A stretch of 64,000 nucleotides of DNA from Pseudomonas syringae (GTDB lineage Bacteria > Pseudomonadota > Gammaproteobacteria > Pseudomonadales > Pseudomonadaceae). This document shows, piece after piece, positions 25,901 to 34,711 of the stretch. The notes below the pieces were generated by a model, which saw only the letters and a program-made list of their open reading frames with translations, ran no database searches and was not told the DNA's origin. The stretch spans positions 1-64,000 of the forward strand of contig NZ_WKEQ01000031.1 in the NCBI RefSeq assembly GCF_021605415.1, read 5' to 3'. The stretch's first letter is position 1; the number at the start of each line of letters is the position of its first letter. Both the position numbers and the translations under genes were made by a program.

Positions 25901-26271
25901 TCCGTGAGCATCTGCTCCAGTTGCTGGATCGACTCCTTGGTAAAGCGCTGCGCCACCGGCACGACATTGGTGGCCTTCAAACGCGTCAGTTCGCGCTGGC
26001 TTTCAAGCGTCTGGCGCGGGGCGCTGGCCAGTTGCTGCTTGAGGTCAGTGAGCTTTTGCTCGTAGTCACGTCGACTGTTGAGTTGGGTGAGCGTGTTTTG
26101 CAAAACGCTTTGCAGGGCTTTTTGATCGGCTTCCGGCAGTTTGCGGTCGGCGATCTTGTCCAGGCTGGCCTGTACGGTATCGGTGGACGGTGGTTCGGCG
26201 GCCGACAGCGGGCCGACAAAAAGAGTCAGCCCCAGCAGGGCCGCAACAAAATAGGAGCGCAGGGTAGGCAT
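22918..26271 (-). CDS. Large MscS-family mechanosensitive channel (MscK/MscM type)
   Basis: A 1117-residue inner-membrane channel. It has a signal peptide (1-25), a long coiled-coil periplasmic domain (about 28-480, many Gln/Leu heptads), a block of eight or so membrane helices (490-850) and a C-terminal MscS pore and vestibule (about 850-1090). The pore helix region includes LVAALSVGLGFGMQEIFANF and the beta domain RIGDTITIGNLSGTVSKI. It protects against hypo-osmotic shock. Whether it is closer to MscK (KefA) or MscM (YjeP) needs a tree. It lies 34 bases after nhaP2 and is probably co-transcribed, joining two ion-homeostasis genes. Confidence 0.9.
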   Translation of the reverse strand: MPTLRSYFVAALLGLTLFVGPLSAAEPPSTDTVQASLDKIADRKLPEADQKALQSVLQNTLTQLNSRRDYEQKLTDLKQQLASAPRQTLESQRELTRLKATNVVPVAQRFTKESIQQLEQMLTDRSTQQSDLQKALADANSLIITAQTRPERAQGEIASSQTRIQQINNTLKLGKDNGKNLSGEQRDQLNAELAALNALIPLRRQELAGNSQLQDLGNAQHDLLTEKSDRLDREIQELQTLINQKRLAQSQETVTQQSIEAQKSGSSSLLATESAANLKLSDYLLKSTDRLNEVTQQNLQTKQLLDSVTQSDSALDEQINVLKGSLLLSKILYKQKQALPRLKVDRDLADQIADIRLYQFEVSQQRELLSNPTAYVDNLLSTQPPEQVTPQLRKSLLDLANTRADLLERLNRELSAVLNESITLQLNQKQLLSTAQSLRATLDEQMFWIPSNKPLDTEWMRGVPERLKRQIDTLPLASSLSELTDGLTQRPLLFLPLALLIGALLWRRKHLYARLNKVHQDIGHFKRDSQLHTPQAILINILLAMPVALGLGLCGLALQIDARGQNANMGAALLQMAQAWLVFYTAYRILAPAGVAELHFRWEKPQVEFLQGWVRRLGLVVMALVAVVAVAELQPAALADDVLGMPVVLTCYALMAWLLSRLLISSPTHKNASLFRKAVGVMFTALPIALFVAVCFGYYYTALKLSDRLINTLYLLMFWLVIEATFVRGLSVAARRLAYQRALAKRQAAKEAGDGETVIEEPTLDIEKVNEQSLRLIRLALLGGFIAALYWVWSDLISVFSYLDNVTLYEYTSGTGANMSMVPISIGDMLGAVIIIGITFALARNLPGLLEVFVLSKLNLAQGSAYATTTLLSYVIAGIGFVSTLSTLGVSWDKLQWLVAALSVGLGFGMQEIFANFISGIMILFERPVRIGDTITIGNLSGTVSKIRIRATTITDFDRKDIIVPNKTFITGQLINWSLTDTITRVTLKLGVDYGSDLDLVKELLLKAARENPRVLKEPEPHVYFLNFGESTLDHELRMHVRDLGDRNPVLDEVNRFINREFKKQHINISFRQMEVYLKNLQGQEYKMVPVEPETKTIAPLVDGQKPAQEPPVSKLD

Positions 26272-26305
26272 AGAGACCGGTCAAGCAAGTGAGAGTGGAC
26301 GCAGT

Positions 26306-28048
26306 TTAGAGGAAGAGTCCGGGGCCCGGGCGACTTCCTTCGGGGAATCTGACGCCCACTTTGCCGATCTTGTTCCCGTCCATGACCGCAACCGTCCAAT
26401 GAGTGTTGTTCCACTCCACCTGGTCGCCAACGATCGGAGCACCCCCCACTTTCTGGGCAATGAAGCGTCCCAGGGTCATGTCCGGATCGATGCCCTCGGC
26501 CGGCAGCCCGTAGAGGGCGGCAACCGCTTTGAGTTGGGCGTCTCCTTCGAGTACGAAGTCGCCGAAGAAGCGCAAATCGAGTCCCCGTTGCGGCGCCTGA
26601 CTGAACAGTTTTCCCAGGGCCGGAAGGTTGTGTTCATGGCCGATAACACACAGCAAATCATCGACTTCCAGCACCGTACTACCCGACGGATGGAGCAGTT
26701 GCTGGCCACGAAACAGGGCTGCGATACGGGTGCCTTCGGGCATTTTCAGCTCACGAAGGGGGGAGCCGATGCACCATTTCTCCGCGCCGAGCTTATAAAC
26801 GAACAGCTCCCACTCGCTGGTGACGTGGACTTCAAGCGCCGCCCGGGAAATCGGCGCGGGCTCCGGCGGAACCGTGACTTTTAGCAGTTTGGCGACCCAC
26901 GGCAGGCTTGTGCCTTGCAACAGCAGCGAGACCAGCACGATGAAGAACGCCAAATTGAAATACAGCTGAGCATCGGGCAGGCCGGCCATCAACGGGAACA
27001 CCGCGAGAATGATCGGCACCGCGCCGCGCAATCCGACCCAGGAAATAAAGACCTTTTCCCGCCCATGGAATGCCTTGAACGGCAGCAAGCCGACCATCAC
27101 CGACAGCGGCCGCGCGAACAGAATCATCCACAGCGCCAGACCCAGCGCGGGCAGGGCGATGGGCAGCAAATCATGCGGGGTGACCAACAGGCCCAGCACC
27201 AGGAACATGCCGATTTGCGCCAGCCAGGCCATGCCGTCAAGCATGTGCAGGATGCCGTGGCGGCTGCGCACTGGACGGTTACCGATGACGAGGCCGCACA
27301 GGTAAACGGCGAGGAAACCGCTGCCATGCAAGGCGTTGGTCAGGGCGAACACGACGAGACCGCCGGCGATCACCAAAATCGGATACAGGCCAGCGGCCAG
27401 GTTGATGCGGTTGACCAGTTGCAACATGACCCAGCCGCCGCCAAGGCCGATGACGCCGCCGATGCCGAATTCTCGAATCAGGTGCGTCAAGAGGCTCCAG
27501 TGCAGGCCGGTCTGGCCGCTGGCGAGCATGTCAATGAGCGTGACGGTGAGAAAAACCGCCATCGGGTCGTTGCTGCCGGACTCGATTTCGAGGGTGGCGG
27601 TTACCCGTTCGTTCAGGCCTTTACCGCCGAGCAAAGAGAACACGGCGGCGGCGTCGGTCGAACCAACGATGGCGCCGATCAACAAGCCTTGAATCAGGTT
27701 GAGGTCGAACAGCCAGGCCGCCGCCATACCGGTCAGGCCGGTGGTGATCAACACCCCGACCGTCGCCAGCGACAGCGCCGGCCATAACGCCACGCGGAAA
27801 CTCGACACCCGTGTACGCAAGCCACCATCAAGCAGAATGACCGCGAGGGCGAGGTTGCCGACCAGATAAGCCGTGGGGTAATTGTCGAAGATAATGCCGC
27901 CGCCATCGACCCCGGCGGACATGCCCACCGCGAGGATGATGACCAGAATCGGAATGCCCAGACGGGACGAAAGTGAGCTCACCAGAATGCTCGCACCCAC
28001 CAGCAACGCGCCGATCAAGAACAGGCTGTTGATGGTCGTCGCATTCAA
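26306..28048 (-). CDS. nhaP2: K+/H+ antiporter NhaP2 (CvrA) with regulatory domains
   Basis: A 580-residue CPA1-type antiporter. About 12-13 membrane helices cover residues 6-390; GGLRTRVSSF and GSTDAAAVFSLLGG are transport motifs of the family. A TrkA_C-like domain (about 400-485) and a CorC/HlyC-like domain (about 495-575) follow, as in E. coli CvrA. The start is TTG at 28048, giving MNATTINSLFLIGALL, which matches the family N-terminus; GGAG lies eight bases upstream. A nearby ATG is out of frame. Confidence 0.92.
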   Translation of the reverse strand: MNATTINSLFLIGALLVGASILVSSLSSRLGIPILVIILAVGMSAGVDGGGIIFDNYPTAYLVGNLALAVILLDGGLRTRVSSFRVALWPALSLATVGVLITTGLTGMAAAWLFDLNLIQGLLIGAIVGSTDAAAVFSLLGGKGLNERVTATLEIESGSNDPMAVFLTVTLIDMLASGQTGLHWSLLTHLIREFGIGGVIGLGGGWVMLQLVNRINLAAGLYPILVIAGGLVVFALTNALHGSGFLAVYLCGLVIGNRPVRSRHGILHMLDGMAWLAQIGMFLVLGLLVTPHDLLPIALPALGLALWMILFARPLSVMVGLLPFKAFHGREKVFISWVGLRGAVPIILAVFPLMAGLPDAQLYFNLAFFIVLVSLLLQGTSLPWVAKLLKVTVPPEPAPISRAALEVHVTSEWELFVYKLGAEKWCIGSPLRELKMPEGTRIAALFRGQQLLHPSGSTVLEVDDLLCVIGHEHNLPALGKLFSQAPQRGLDLRFFGDFVLEGDAQLKAVAALYGLPAEGIDPDMTLGRFIAQKVGGAPIVGDQVEWNNTHWTVAVMDGNKIGKVGVRFPEGSRPGPGLFL

Positions 28049-28157
28049 AGGCAGTACTCCAGAAGCATAAAGACGGGCACGAACTGACCATGCAGTCCGC
28101 GTGCCAGCGATTCTAACCCGTTGAAATGTGGTGATGTCAAAAAGGATTAGATCAACC

Positions 28158-28184
28158 GATCGCAGCCTGCCGAAGACTGCGATC
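28158..28184. terminator. Hairpin after the chemoreceptor gene
   Basis: GATCGCAG (28158-28165) pairs with CTGCGATC (28177-28184). It is a short form of the GATCGCAGCCTGC repeat also seen at 44497 and 49242. It lies between the stop of the chemoreceptor and the start of nhaP2 on the same strand, and probably separates the two transcripts. Confidence 0.6.
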
Positions 28185-28199
28185 TTTCGCTTTTGGTTT

Positions 28200-29825
28200 T
28201 TACAGACTGAACCGCCCGACCATCGTGTTCAGATCCACCGCCAACCGCGACAGCTCATTACTCGCCGCACTCGTCTGACTCGCCCCGGTCGCCGATTGCA
28301 CCGACAGATCGCGGATGTTCACCAGGTTGCGATCCACTTCCCGCGCGACCTGCGCCTGTTCTTCAGCGGCGCTGGCGATGACCAGATTGCGCTCGTTGAT
28401 TTCGACGATGGCGGTGTTGATGGTGTCCAGCGACAGGCCGGCGCCGCGGGCGATGTTCAGGGTCGACTCGGCGCGCTCGGTGCTGTTGCGCATCGAATCC
28501 ACGGCGTGTTCGGTGCCAGTCTGGATGCTGCCGATCATGCGTTCGATCTCACTGGTCGACTGCTGCGTGCGATGGGCCAGTGCGCGCACTTCATCGGCCA
28601 CCACGGCAAAGCCGCGACCGGCTTCACCGGCACGGGCGGCTTCGATAGCGGCGTTCAGGGCCAGCAGATTGGTCTGGTCGGCAAGGCCACGGATCACGTC
28701 GAGCACTTTGCCAATGTCGCGGGACTCGTTGGCCAGGTCGCCGATCAACGTCGCGGTGCTCTGGACGTCAGCGCTCATGCGCTCGATGGCGCTGACGGTT
28801 TCCTGCACCAGATCACGTCCGTCACCGGCGGAGGTGGTGGCTTCTTTAGAGGCTTCGGAGGTGCTGACGGCGTTGCGTGCGACTTCTTCAACGGCGCTGG
28901 TCATCTCGTTGACAGCGGTGGCGGCTTGTTCGATTTCGTTGTTCTGCTGAGTCAGGCCACGGGCGCTTTCGTCGGTGACGCTGTTCAATTCTTCGGCGGC
29001 GGAAGCCAACTGTGTGGCCGAGCCGGAGATGCGCTGGAGCGTGTCGCGCAGCTTGCTTTGCATTTTCTCCATGGCCGCGAGCAGGCGCCCGGCTTCATCG
29101 GTGCCATCAACGTGGATCGGCTGAGTCAGATTACCTTCAGCGATGGTTTCCGCTGCATTCAGTGCTTTGGCGATCGGCTTGGTGATGCTGACGGTCAACA
29201 GCCAGGCGAACAGAACGGTCAGGCCGCTGGCGATCAGCAGCAACGTCACGACCAGATTGAACGACATCGAATACTGGTCGGCGGCGCCTTGATTGGTTTC
29301 GGCGACTTGCTCGGAGTTGATGTCCAGCAGACGCGTCAATGCGGTATTCACGGCTTCGGAGTTTGTCAGCAGATCCTTGTTGAGCAACTCCCGCAGTTCA
29401 TCCACCTGATTGTTGCGCGACAGGGTTTTCATCCGGTCTTCAAGTTGACGGTACTGCCCCAGCAACTGCAAAAACTGGTCGTAAGCGGCGCGTTCCTCCG
29501 GGCTGGCGATCAATGGTTCGTAAACCTTTTGCGCATCGGCGATCTGGCGGTTGCGCATGTCGAACAGTTCGAACGTCTTCTGCTGCACGTCCGGTTCGCG
29601 GTTGAGCAGCAGGCGGTACGACAACACGCGCAGGCGCAGGCTCAGTTGGGTGAATTCGTCGAGGCTCTTGATCGACGGCACGCTGGCGTTGGCAATGTCT
29701 TCGCCGGCTGCGCGGATTTTGCTCATCTGGTTCAGGGAAAAGATGCCGAGAATCAGCATCAGGGCGCCGATGAGGGCGAAGCCGGTGAACGCGCGGGGCG
29801 CGATATTGATATTGCGAAGGGACAT
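28200..29825 (-). CDS. Methyl-accepting chemotaxis protein, four-helix-bundle sensor
   Basis: A 541-residue chemoreceptor. TM1 is at about 12-32, a helical periplasmic domain of the 4HB_MCP type at 33-188, TM2 at about 189-211, then HAMP and the cytoplasmic signalling hairpin. The conserved tip reads DQTNLLALNAAIEAARAGE. The ligand is unknown. The upstream region carries a good sigma-28 promoter, so it should be expressed with the late flagellar genes. Confidence 0.93.
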   Translation of the reverse strand: MSLRNINIAPRAFTGFALIGALMLILGIFSLNQMSKIRAAGEDIANASVPSIKSLDEFTQLSLRLRVLSYRLLLNREPDVQQKTFELFDMRNRQIADAQKVYEPLIASPEERAAYDQFLQLLGQYRQLEDRMKTLSRNNQVDELRELLNKDLLTNSEAVNTALTRLLDINSEQVAETNQGAADQYSMSFNLVVTLLLIASGLTVLFAWLLTVSITKPIAKALNAAETIAEGNLTQPIHVDGTDEAGRLLAAMEKMQSKLRDTLQRISGSATQLASAAEELNSVTDESARGLTQQNNEIEQAATAVNEMTSAVEEVARNAVSTSEASKEATTSAGDGRDLVQETVSAIERMSADVQSTATLIGDLANESRDIGKVLDVIRGLADQTNLLALNAAIEAARAGEAGRGFAVVADEVRALAHRTQQSTSEIERMIGSIQTGTEHAVDSMRNSTERAESTLNIARGAGLSLDTINTAIVEINERNLVIASAAEEQAQVAREVDRNLVNIRDLSVQSATGASQTSAASNELSRLAVDLNTMVGRFSL

Positions 29826-29882
29826 GGCGGGCTACCGAAATAGGGCCGCATCCATGCGGACTGAAACGTATGTATGGATGAC

Positions 29883-29909
29883 TTATCGGTCATGCGACTA
29901 AAGTCTTGA
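29883..29909 (-). promoter_or_regulatory. Sigma-28 (FliA) promoter of the chemoreceptor gene
   Basis: On the minus strand TCAAG (29909-29905) is followed after 15 bases by CCGATAA (29889-29883). This matches the TCAAG/GCCGATAA type of flagellar-chemotaxis promoter. The leader to the ATG at 29825 would be about 50 bases. Confidence 0.7.
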
Positions 29910-30103
29910 CCCCCTGTGCGCTTTTGCCGCATCCGTGGTCGGGCGACGAAGTGCAGGAACCAGATCCGCCATTCATAGTCTTTAACACTCGCAGGAACGG
30001 TCGGCCGCCAGGAAAATCAAGGCCTTGCGCCGGTTTAACCCTGGCGCCCAAGACGACTTTTCTTTATCGTACGCGCCCTTTGAAAAACGCCTGGAATATC
30101 AAA

Positions 30104-30334
30104 ATGTTGGAAGCATCCCTCAGCCAATTGGAACAGCTCGTCAGCGACCTGGTGCAACAGAACCAGACCTTGCTGGAAACCAATCAGACCCTGCGCACCG
30201 AACTGGCCCAGACCAAGGATGAAAACGAGAGCCTGCAACTGAACCTGATGGAGCAGGAAGAAAAACACGGCGCCACTGCCGCACGTATCCAGGCTCTGGT
30301 TGAGCGAGTCACCGCCGGTCCCGTCAGCGCATGA
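30104..30334 (+). CDS. ZapB-like small coiled-coil protein (TIGR02449 type)
   Basis: A 76-residue protein that is almost entirely coiled coil, with Leu/Gln/Asn heptads from MLEASLSQLEQLVSDLVQQ to about residue 62. The ATG at 30104 follows GGA at nine bases; a longer frame beginning at 29906 has no coiled-coil character and is rejected. It overlaps zapA by ATGA. The pair is conserved in Pseudomonas and suggests a role at the cell-division ring, but that is by association. Confidence 0.85.
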   Translation: MLEASLSQLEQLVSDLVQQNQTLLETNQTLRTELAQTKDENESLQLNLMEQEEKHGATAARIQALVERVTAGPVSA

Positions 30335-30633
30335 ATCACGGCACAGCAGGGGTAAAAGTCGTCTCGATTCTGGGGGAGGACTATTCGATCAAGGCACCGG
30401 AAGGGGAGGAACAGACCCTGCTGGACGCCGCCATGATGCTCAAGGCTGCCCTGGCCGACACCAAACGCAAATACCCGACCCTGATCGGTGACCGTCTGCT
30501 GGTGCTGGCGGCCATGAATCTGTGCTCGCAGCAGATCGAAATGAAGAAGCAGCACCAGCAGGAACTCGAGCGTTACCAAGAGCAAGTCAGCGCCACGGTC
30601 GAGACCATCGCCAAGACCATCAATCAGGGTTGA
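30331..30633 (+). CDS. zapA: Cell division protein ZapA
   Basis: A 100-residue protein that binds and bundles FtsZ at mid-cell. The N-terminal strand-rich part (VKVVSILGEDYSIKAPEGEEQTLLDAA) and the C-terminal coiled coil (about 55-97) are typical. It is coupled to the ZapB-like gene. No 6S RNA follows it here, although ssrS lies downstream of zapA in many gamma-proteobacteria. Confidence 0.93.
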   Translation: MNHGTAGVKVVSILGEDYSIKAPEGEEQTLLDAAMMLKAALADTKRKYPTLIGDRLLVLAAMNLCSQQIEMKKQHQQELERYQEQVSATVETIAKTINQG

Positions 30634-30648
30634 CGGGATTGCGCACCA

Positions 30649-30723
30649 CCAAGGAATAGATTGTCGACTGGGTTGTATACAATCGGCACGGCTGTTGCAG
30701 TGTTTCAGCCACTTATTCCTTGG
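30649..30723 (+). promoter_or_regulatory. Inverted repeats between zapA and the second chemoreceptor
   Basis: CCAAGGAATA (30649-30658) and TATTCCTTGG (30714-30723) are perfect inverted copies 55 bases apart. Between them lies the palindrome TTGTATACAA (30673-30682), a sequence typical of GntR-family operators. The 3' arm is close to the ribosome site of the chemoreceptor (ATG 30734), so control of its expression is likely. Confidence 0.55.
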
Positions 30724-30733
30724 GGGTGTTCCC

Positions 30734-32671
30734 ATGCAGTTCTGGCGTCGCAGTATTCAGTGGCAGTTGATCCTCAGTATGGGCACCGCCCTGCTGGTCA
30801 GCATTCTGATTGTCGTTGGCATTTATACCCTCGTGGTCAACCGTCTCGCTCAGAGCTATCTGGTCGATCAGGCGCTGCCGTCAAGCATTGAAGCAACGCG
30901 CAACGACATTGAGCGCATTCTCGTTCAGCCCCTCACCGCCGCCAAGGACATCGCCAGCAACAGCATGGTGCGCGACTGGCTGGCCAACGGTGAAGACCCT
31001 TCGAGAACGGCCGCCTTCGTGCAGTATCTGGAAGGCATCCGCGCCGAACATAAAGCCTTTACAGCATTGATCGTCGGCACCGATACCAACCACTACTACA
31101 CCGAAAAAGGCCTGGATCGCACCCTCAGCCGAGCGAACCCGGTGGACGCCTGGTTCTATTCCTTTGTCGACAGCCACCAGCCACGCACCCTGAACATCGA
31201 CAACGACGTCGCCACGGGCGAATTGGCGCTGTTCATCGACCTGAAAGTGCAGAGCGCTGGCAAAACCGTCGGCATTGCCGGGCTCGGCCTGAGCATGAAA
31301 GAGCTGTCGGAACTGATCCACAATTTTAGTTTCGGCGAACGCGGCAAGGTCTATCTCGTGCGTTCCGATGGCTTGATCCAGGTGCACCCTGAGGCGCAGT
31401 TCAGCGGTAAACGCACCCTTTCCGAGCAAATCGGTCCTCAGGCGGCGCAGGCTGTACTCGGCCAAAAAACCGCCGTGAACAGCAGCTTCCAGCGCGACGG
31501 CGAAGACTTTCTGGCGTTCAGCCTGCCATTGCGCGATTTGGGCTGGACATTGGTGGCCGAAGTGCCGCAATCGCAGATCTACGCCGAAGCCCGAAAAGCC
31601 ATGTGGATGAGCAGCGGCATTGGCCTGTTGGTGGCCTTGGTATGCCTCGGATTGGTGGTGCTGCTGGCTCGTGGGTTGGTACGACCGATTCGCCAGGTAA
31701 CAGAAGCGCTGGTGGCCATCGGTAGCGGTGGTGGAGATTTGACCCACCGGTTAGATTCTGGCCGCGCCGATGAACTGGGCGACCTCGCCCGGGGCTTCAA
31801 CCGCTTTCTGGACAGCCAGCGCGGGATGATTGCTGAAGTGCTGACCACCAGCGAACGCCTGCGCACCGCCGTCGCCCAAGTGGCGAAGGTGGTTGATAAC
31901 ACCGCACAACGCTCCGGCCGTCAGCAGGAAATGACCGACATGGTCGCCACCGCCGTTCACGAGATGGGCCTGACCGTACAGGAAATCGCGCAGAACGCCG
32001 GTAATGCGGCGTTCGCCTCGCAGACAGCACGGGACGAAGCCTTGAAGGCGCGCGAAGTGGTGGGCGGTTCGATTCGGCATATTGAAAGCATGTCAGATGA
32101 GATTGGCCTCGCGGCGGGGGCGGTCGGCGAGTTGGCGCACCAGGTGGCGTCGATTGATCAGGTGCTGGCGGTGATTCGCGGCATCTCCGAGCAGACCAAT
32201 CTGCTGGCGCTGAACGCGGCCATCGAAGCGGCGCGGGCCGGCGATATGGGCCGTGGTTTTGCCGTGGTAGCTGACGAAGTGCGCACGCTGGCGCGACGTA
32301 CCCAGGCGTCGACCGATGAGATTCAGCAAATGATCGGCAGCCTCAAGCAGGGCGCGGAAAACGCTGTGTCATCGATGCGTACCGGGCAGGCCGCGACGGG
32401 CACGGGCGTTGAGTCGAGCCAGCGCACCGGTGCGTCGCTGACGGCGATTACCGGGCAGGTCGAGCGCATCAGTGACATGAATCACCAAGTGGCGACGGCG
32501 ACTGAAGAACAGTCGGCGGTGACGGAAGAGATCAACCGTAACGTGCAGGGGATTTCCGATCTGGCGCGGGCGACGGCGGGTGAAGTGAGGGCTTGTCGAG
32601 AGGATTGTCAGATGCTGCAGCAGTTGGCGGATGACCTGACGCGGCAGATGGGTGGATTCAAGTTGAGCTGA
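30734..32671 (+). CDS. Methyl-accepting chemotaxis protein, dCache-type sensor
   Basis: A 645-residue chemoreceptor. TM1 is at about 10-33, a periplasmic double-Cache sensor at about 35-285 (with ANPVDAWFYSFVDS and NIDNDVATGELALFIDLKV), TM2 at about 292-315, then HAMP and the signalling domain with EQTNLLALNAAIEAARAGD. The ATG at 30734 has GGGGG seven bases upstream. The ligand cannot be read; dCache sensors usually bind amino acids, amines, purines or organic acids. No sigma-28 site is visible. Confidence 0.92.
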   Translation: MQFWRRSIQWQLILSMGTALLVSILIVVGIYTLVVNRLAQSYLVDQALPSSIEATRNDIERILVQPLTAAKDIASNSMVRDWLANGEDPSRTAAFVQYLEGIRAEHKAFTALIVGTDTNHYYTEKGLDRTLSRANPVDAWFYSFVDSHQPRTLNIDNDVATGELALFIDLKVQSAGKTVGIAGLGLSMKELSELIHNFSFGERGKVYLVRSDGLIQVHPEAQFSGKRTLSEQIGPQAAQAVLGQKTAVNSSFQRDGEDFLAFSLPLRDLGWTLVAEVPQSQIYAEARKAMWMSSGIGLLVALVCLGLVVLLARGLVRPIRQVTEALVAIGSGGGDLTHRLDSGRADELGDLARGFNRFLDSQRGMIAEVLTTSERLRTAVAQVAKVVDNTAQRSGRQQEMTDMVATAVHEMGLTVQEIAQNAGNAAFASQTARDEALKAREVVGGSIRHIESMSDEIGLAAGAVGELAHQVASIDQVLAVIRGISEQTNLLALNAAIEAARAGDMGRGFAVVADEVRTLARRTQASTDEIQQMIGSLKQGAENAVSSMRTGQAATGTGVESSQRTGASLTAITGQVERISDMNHQVATATEEQSAVTEEINRNVQGISDLARATAGEVRACREDCQMLQQLADDLTRQMGGFKLS

Positions 32672-32696
32672 CGCAAGTATTGTTCTAGCTGACGCC

Positions 32697-32761
32697 TTCG
32701 CGAGCAGGCTCGCTCCCACAGGGATAAGCAGTCCCAATGTGGGAGCGAGCCTGCTCGCGAA
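32697..32761. repeat. REPIN-type inverted repeat
   Basis: Twenty-four-base perfect arms with the core GAGCAGGCTCGCTCCCACA (first arm 32697-32720, second 32738-32761) between the convergent chemoreceptor and acyl-CoA dehydrogenase genes. It probably also acts as a bidirectional transcription end. Confidence 0.88.
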
Positions 32762-32790
32762 TGGATTTCAGCATCTACATAGGGCTTGGA

Positions 32791-34593
32791 TCAGAACCAC
32801 TCATCCCGCATGCCCAGGCACGTATCATCCCGCGCCTCCAGCAGCGTCAGTTCATGCTGGCAACCTGGCACTTCCCACGTCAGAAAATACCGCGCCGCCT
32901 GCAACTTGCCCTTATAGAACGCCACATCCGCCGCATGCCCCTTGGCCAACCCTTCCTCGGCACGGATCGCCTGTTCCAGCCAGCGCCAGCCAATCACCGT
33001 GTGCCCGAACACTTTCAGGTACAGCGCCGAATTCGCCAGGCTGCTGTTGACCTTGCCCTGCGCCAGATCGGTCAACAACCCAATGGTCACGGTTTGCAGG
33101 CGCGCGACCAATTGCTCCAGCGGCTCACGCAATGGGCTCAGGGATTCATACGCCCGGGAGCGTTCAGCAGTGTCGGCAATCAACCGCACCAGACGCTTGA
33201 GTCCGGCCCCGCCGTTCTGCGCCAGCTTGCGCCCCAGCAAATCCAGCGACTGAATGCCGTGGGTGCCTTCGTGGATCGGGTTCAAGCGGTTGTCGCGGTA
33301 ATACTGCTCGACGGGGTATTCGCGGGTGTAACCGTGGCCGCCGAGGATCTGAATCGCCAGTTCGTTGGCCTTCAGGCAAAACTCCGAAGGCCAGGATTTG
33401 ACGATTGGCGTGAGCAGGTCCAGCAACTCGTGGGCCTGTCGGCGTTCGGCTTCGGTTTCCAGTGTTGTGGTGTCATCGAACAGTCGAGCGGCATACAAGC
33501 CGAGGTCAAATGCCCCTTCAACGTAGGACTTTTGCGTCAGCAGCATGCGTCTGACGTCGGCGTGCTGAATGATCGCCACTGGCGCGGTGCTCGGATCCTT
33601 GCTGTCCGGCACGCGGCCTTGCGGCCGTTCGCGGGCGTACTCCAGCGAGTACAGATAACCGGCATAACCGAGCATCACCGCGCCCATGCCAACGCCGATC
33701 CGCGCTTCGTTCATCATCTGGAACATGTAGCTCAGCCCTTGATGCGGCTTGCCCACCAGATAGGCGACACACTCGCCGTTATCGCCGAAGTTCAACGCGG
33801 TGGAGGTGGTGCCGCGCCAGCCCATCTTGTGGAACAGCCCCGCGAGCAGCACGTCGTTGCGCGGGCCGAGGCTGCCGTCATCATTGACCAGAAACTTCGG
33901 CACGATAAACAGCGAGATACCTTTCACGCCTGCCGGTGCGTCCGGCAGCTTGGCCAGCACCATGTGCACGATGTTTTCCGACAGCGGATGATCACCGCCG
34001 GAAATGAAAATCTTATTGCCCTTGAGTCGATACGTGCCGTCAGACACCGGCTCGGCGCGGGTACGAATATCCGACAGCGATGACCCGGCGTGCGGCTCGG
34101 TCAGGGCCATGGTGCCAAAGAAGCGGCCATCGATCATCGGTTGCAGGAAGCGCTGTTTCTGCTCATCAGTGCCGAAGCTTTCGATCAGGTTGGCCGCGCC
34201 CATGGTCAGGAACGGGTACGACGTCGAGGCGGCATTGGCTGACTGGAAATGGGCAAAGCAGGCTTGCGACAGCAGCGTAGGCAGTTGCATGCCGCCGGCA
34301 TCGAAACTGCGCGCAGCGTTAAGGAAACCGGCTTCGAGGAAGGCATCCACCGCCGGTTTCACCTCAGGTATCAGAATCGCCTGACCGTCCTCATAGCGCG
34401 GCTCGTTCTCGTCACCCTTGCGGTTATGCGGCGCGAAATACTTTTCGGCAATGCTGCGGGCCGTGCCGATCGCCGCGTCGAAGGTTTCCCGGTTGTGCTC
34501 GGCAAAACGCTCACGCCGGGTCAGACCCTCGGCATCAAGGACTTCGTACAGCTCGAAAGCCAGATTGCGGGAACTGAGCAGCGACTCGGACAT
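32791..34593 (-). CDS. Acyl-CoA dehydrogenase with C-terminal extension
   Basis: A 600-residue FAD enzyme that oxidises acyl-CoA to enoyl-CoA. TEPHAGSSLSDIRTRA is the flavin/substrate signature, QILGGHGYTREYPVEQYYRD the second signature, and the likely catalytic Glu is in NPIHEGTHGIQ. The extra C-terminal 120 residues match the long bacterial acyl-CoA dehydrogenase group (DmdC-like architecture). The chain-length preference is unknown. It stands alone and is flanked on both sides by REPINs. Confidence 0.9.
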   Translation of the reverse strand: MSESLLSSRNLAFELYEVLDAEGLTRRERFAEHNRETFDAAIGTARSIAEKYFAPHNRKGDENEPRYEDGQAILIPEVKPAVDAFLEAGFLNAARSFDAGGMQLPTLLSQACFAHFQSANAASTSYPFLTMGAANLIESFGTDEQKQRFLQPMIDGRFFGTMALTEPHAGSSLSDIRTRAEPVSDGTYRLKGNKIFISGGDHPLSENIVHMVLAKLPDAPAGVKGISLFIVPKFLVNDDGSLGPRNDVLLAGLFHKMGWRGTTSTALNFGDNGECVAYLVGKPHQGLSYMFQMMNEARIGVGMGAVMLGYAGYLYSLEYARERPQGRVPDSKDPSTAPVAIIQHADVRRMLLTQKSYVEGAFDLGLYAARLFDDTTTLETEAERRQAHELLDLLTPIVKSWPSEFCLKANELAIQILGGHGYTREYPVEQYYRDNRLNPIHEGTHGIQSLDLLGRKLAQNGGAGLKRLVRLIADTAERSRAYESLSPLREPLEQLVARLQTVTIGLLTDLAQGKVNSSLANSALYLKVFGHTVIGWRWLEQAIRAEEGLAKGHAADVAFYKGKLQAARYFLTWEVPGCQHELTLLEARDDTCLGMRDEWF

Positions 34594-34711
34594 GGCGGCC
34601 TACCTGTTTTTGGAATGGGCCGAGTCTAGGCGTGCTGATAAACGCTGAGAAGGATGATTGATGAGCGTGATGTTGGAGCCGAGCGACGGCATAACAAACA
34701 CCAAAAACCAC

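Noticed and set aside
30634..30733. 6S RNA (ssrS) expected after zapA
   Set aside because: The gap is only 100 bases, too short for the roughly 180-base RNA, and shows no matching long rod-like pairing; only a 10-bp inverted repeat is present.
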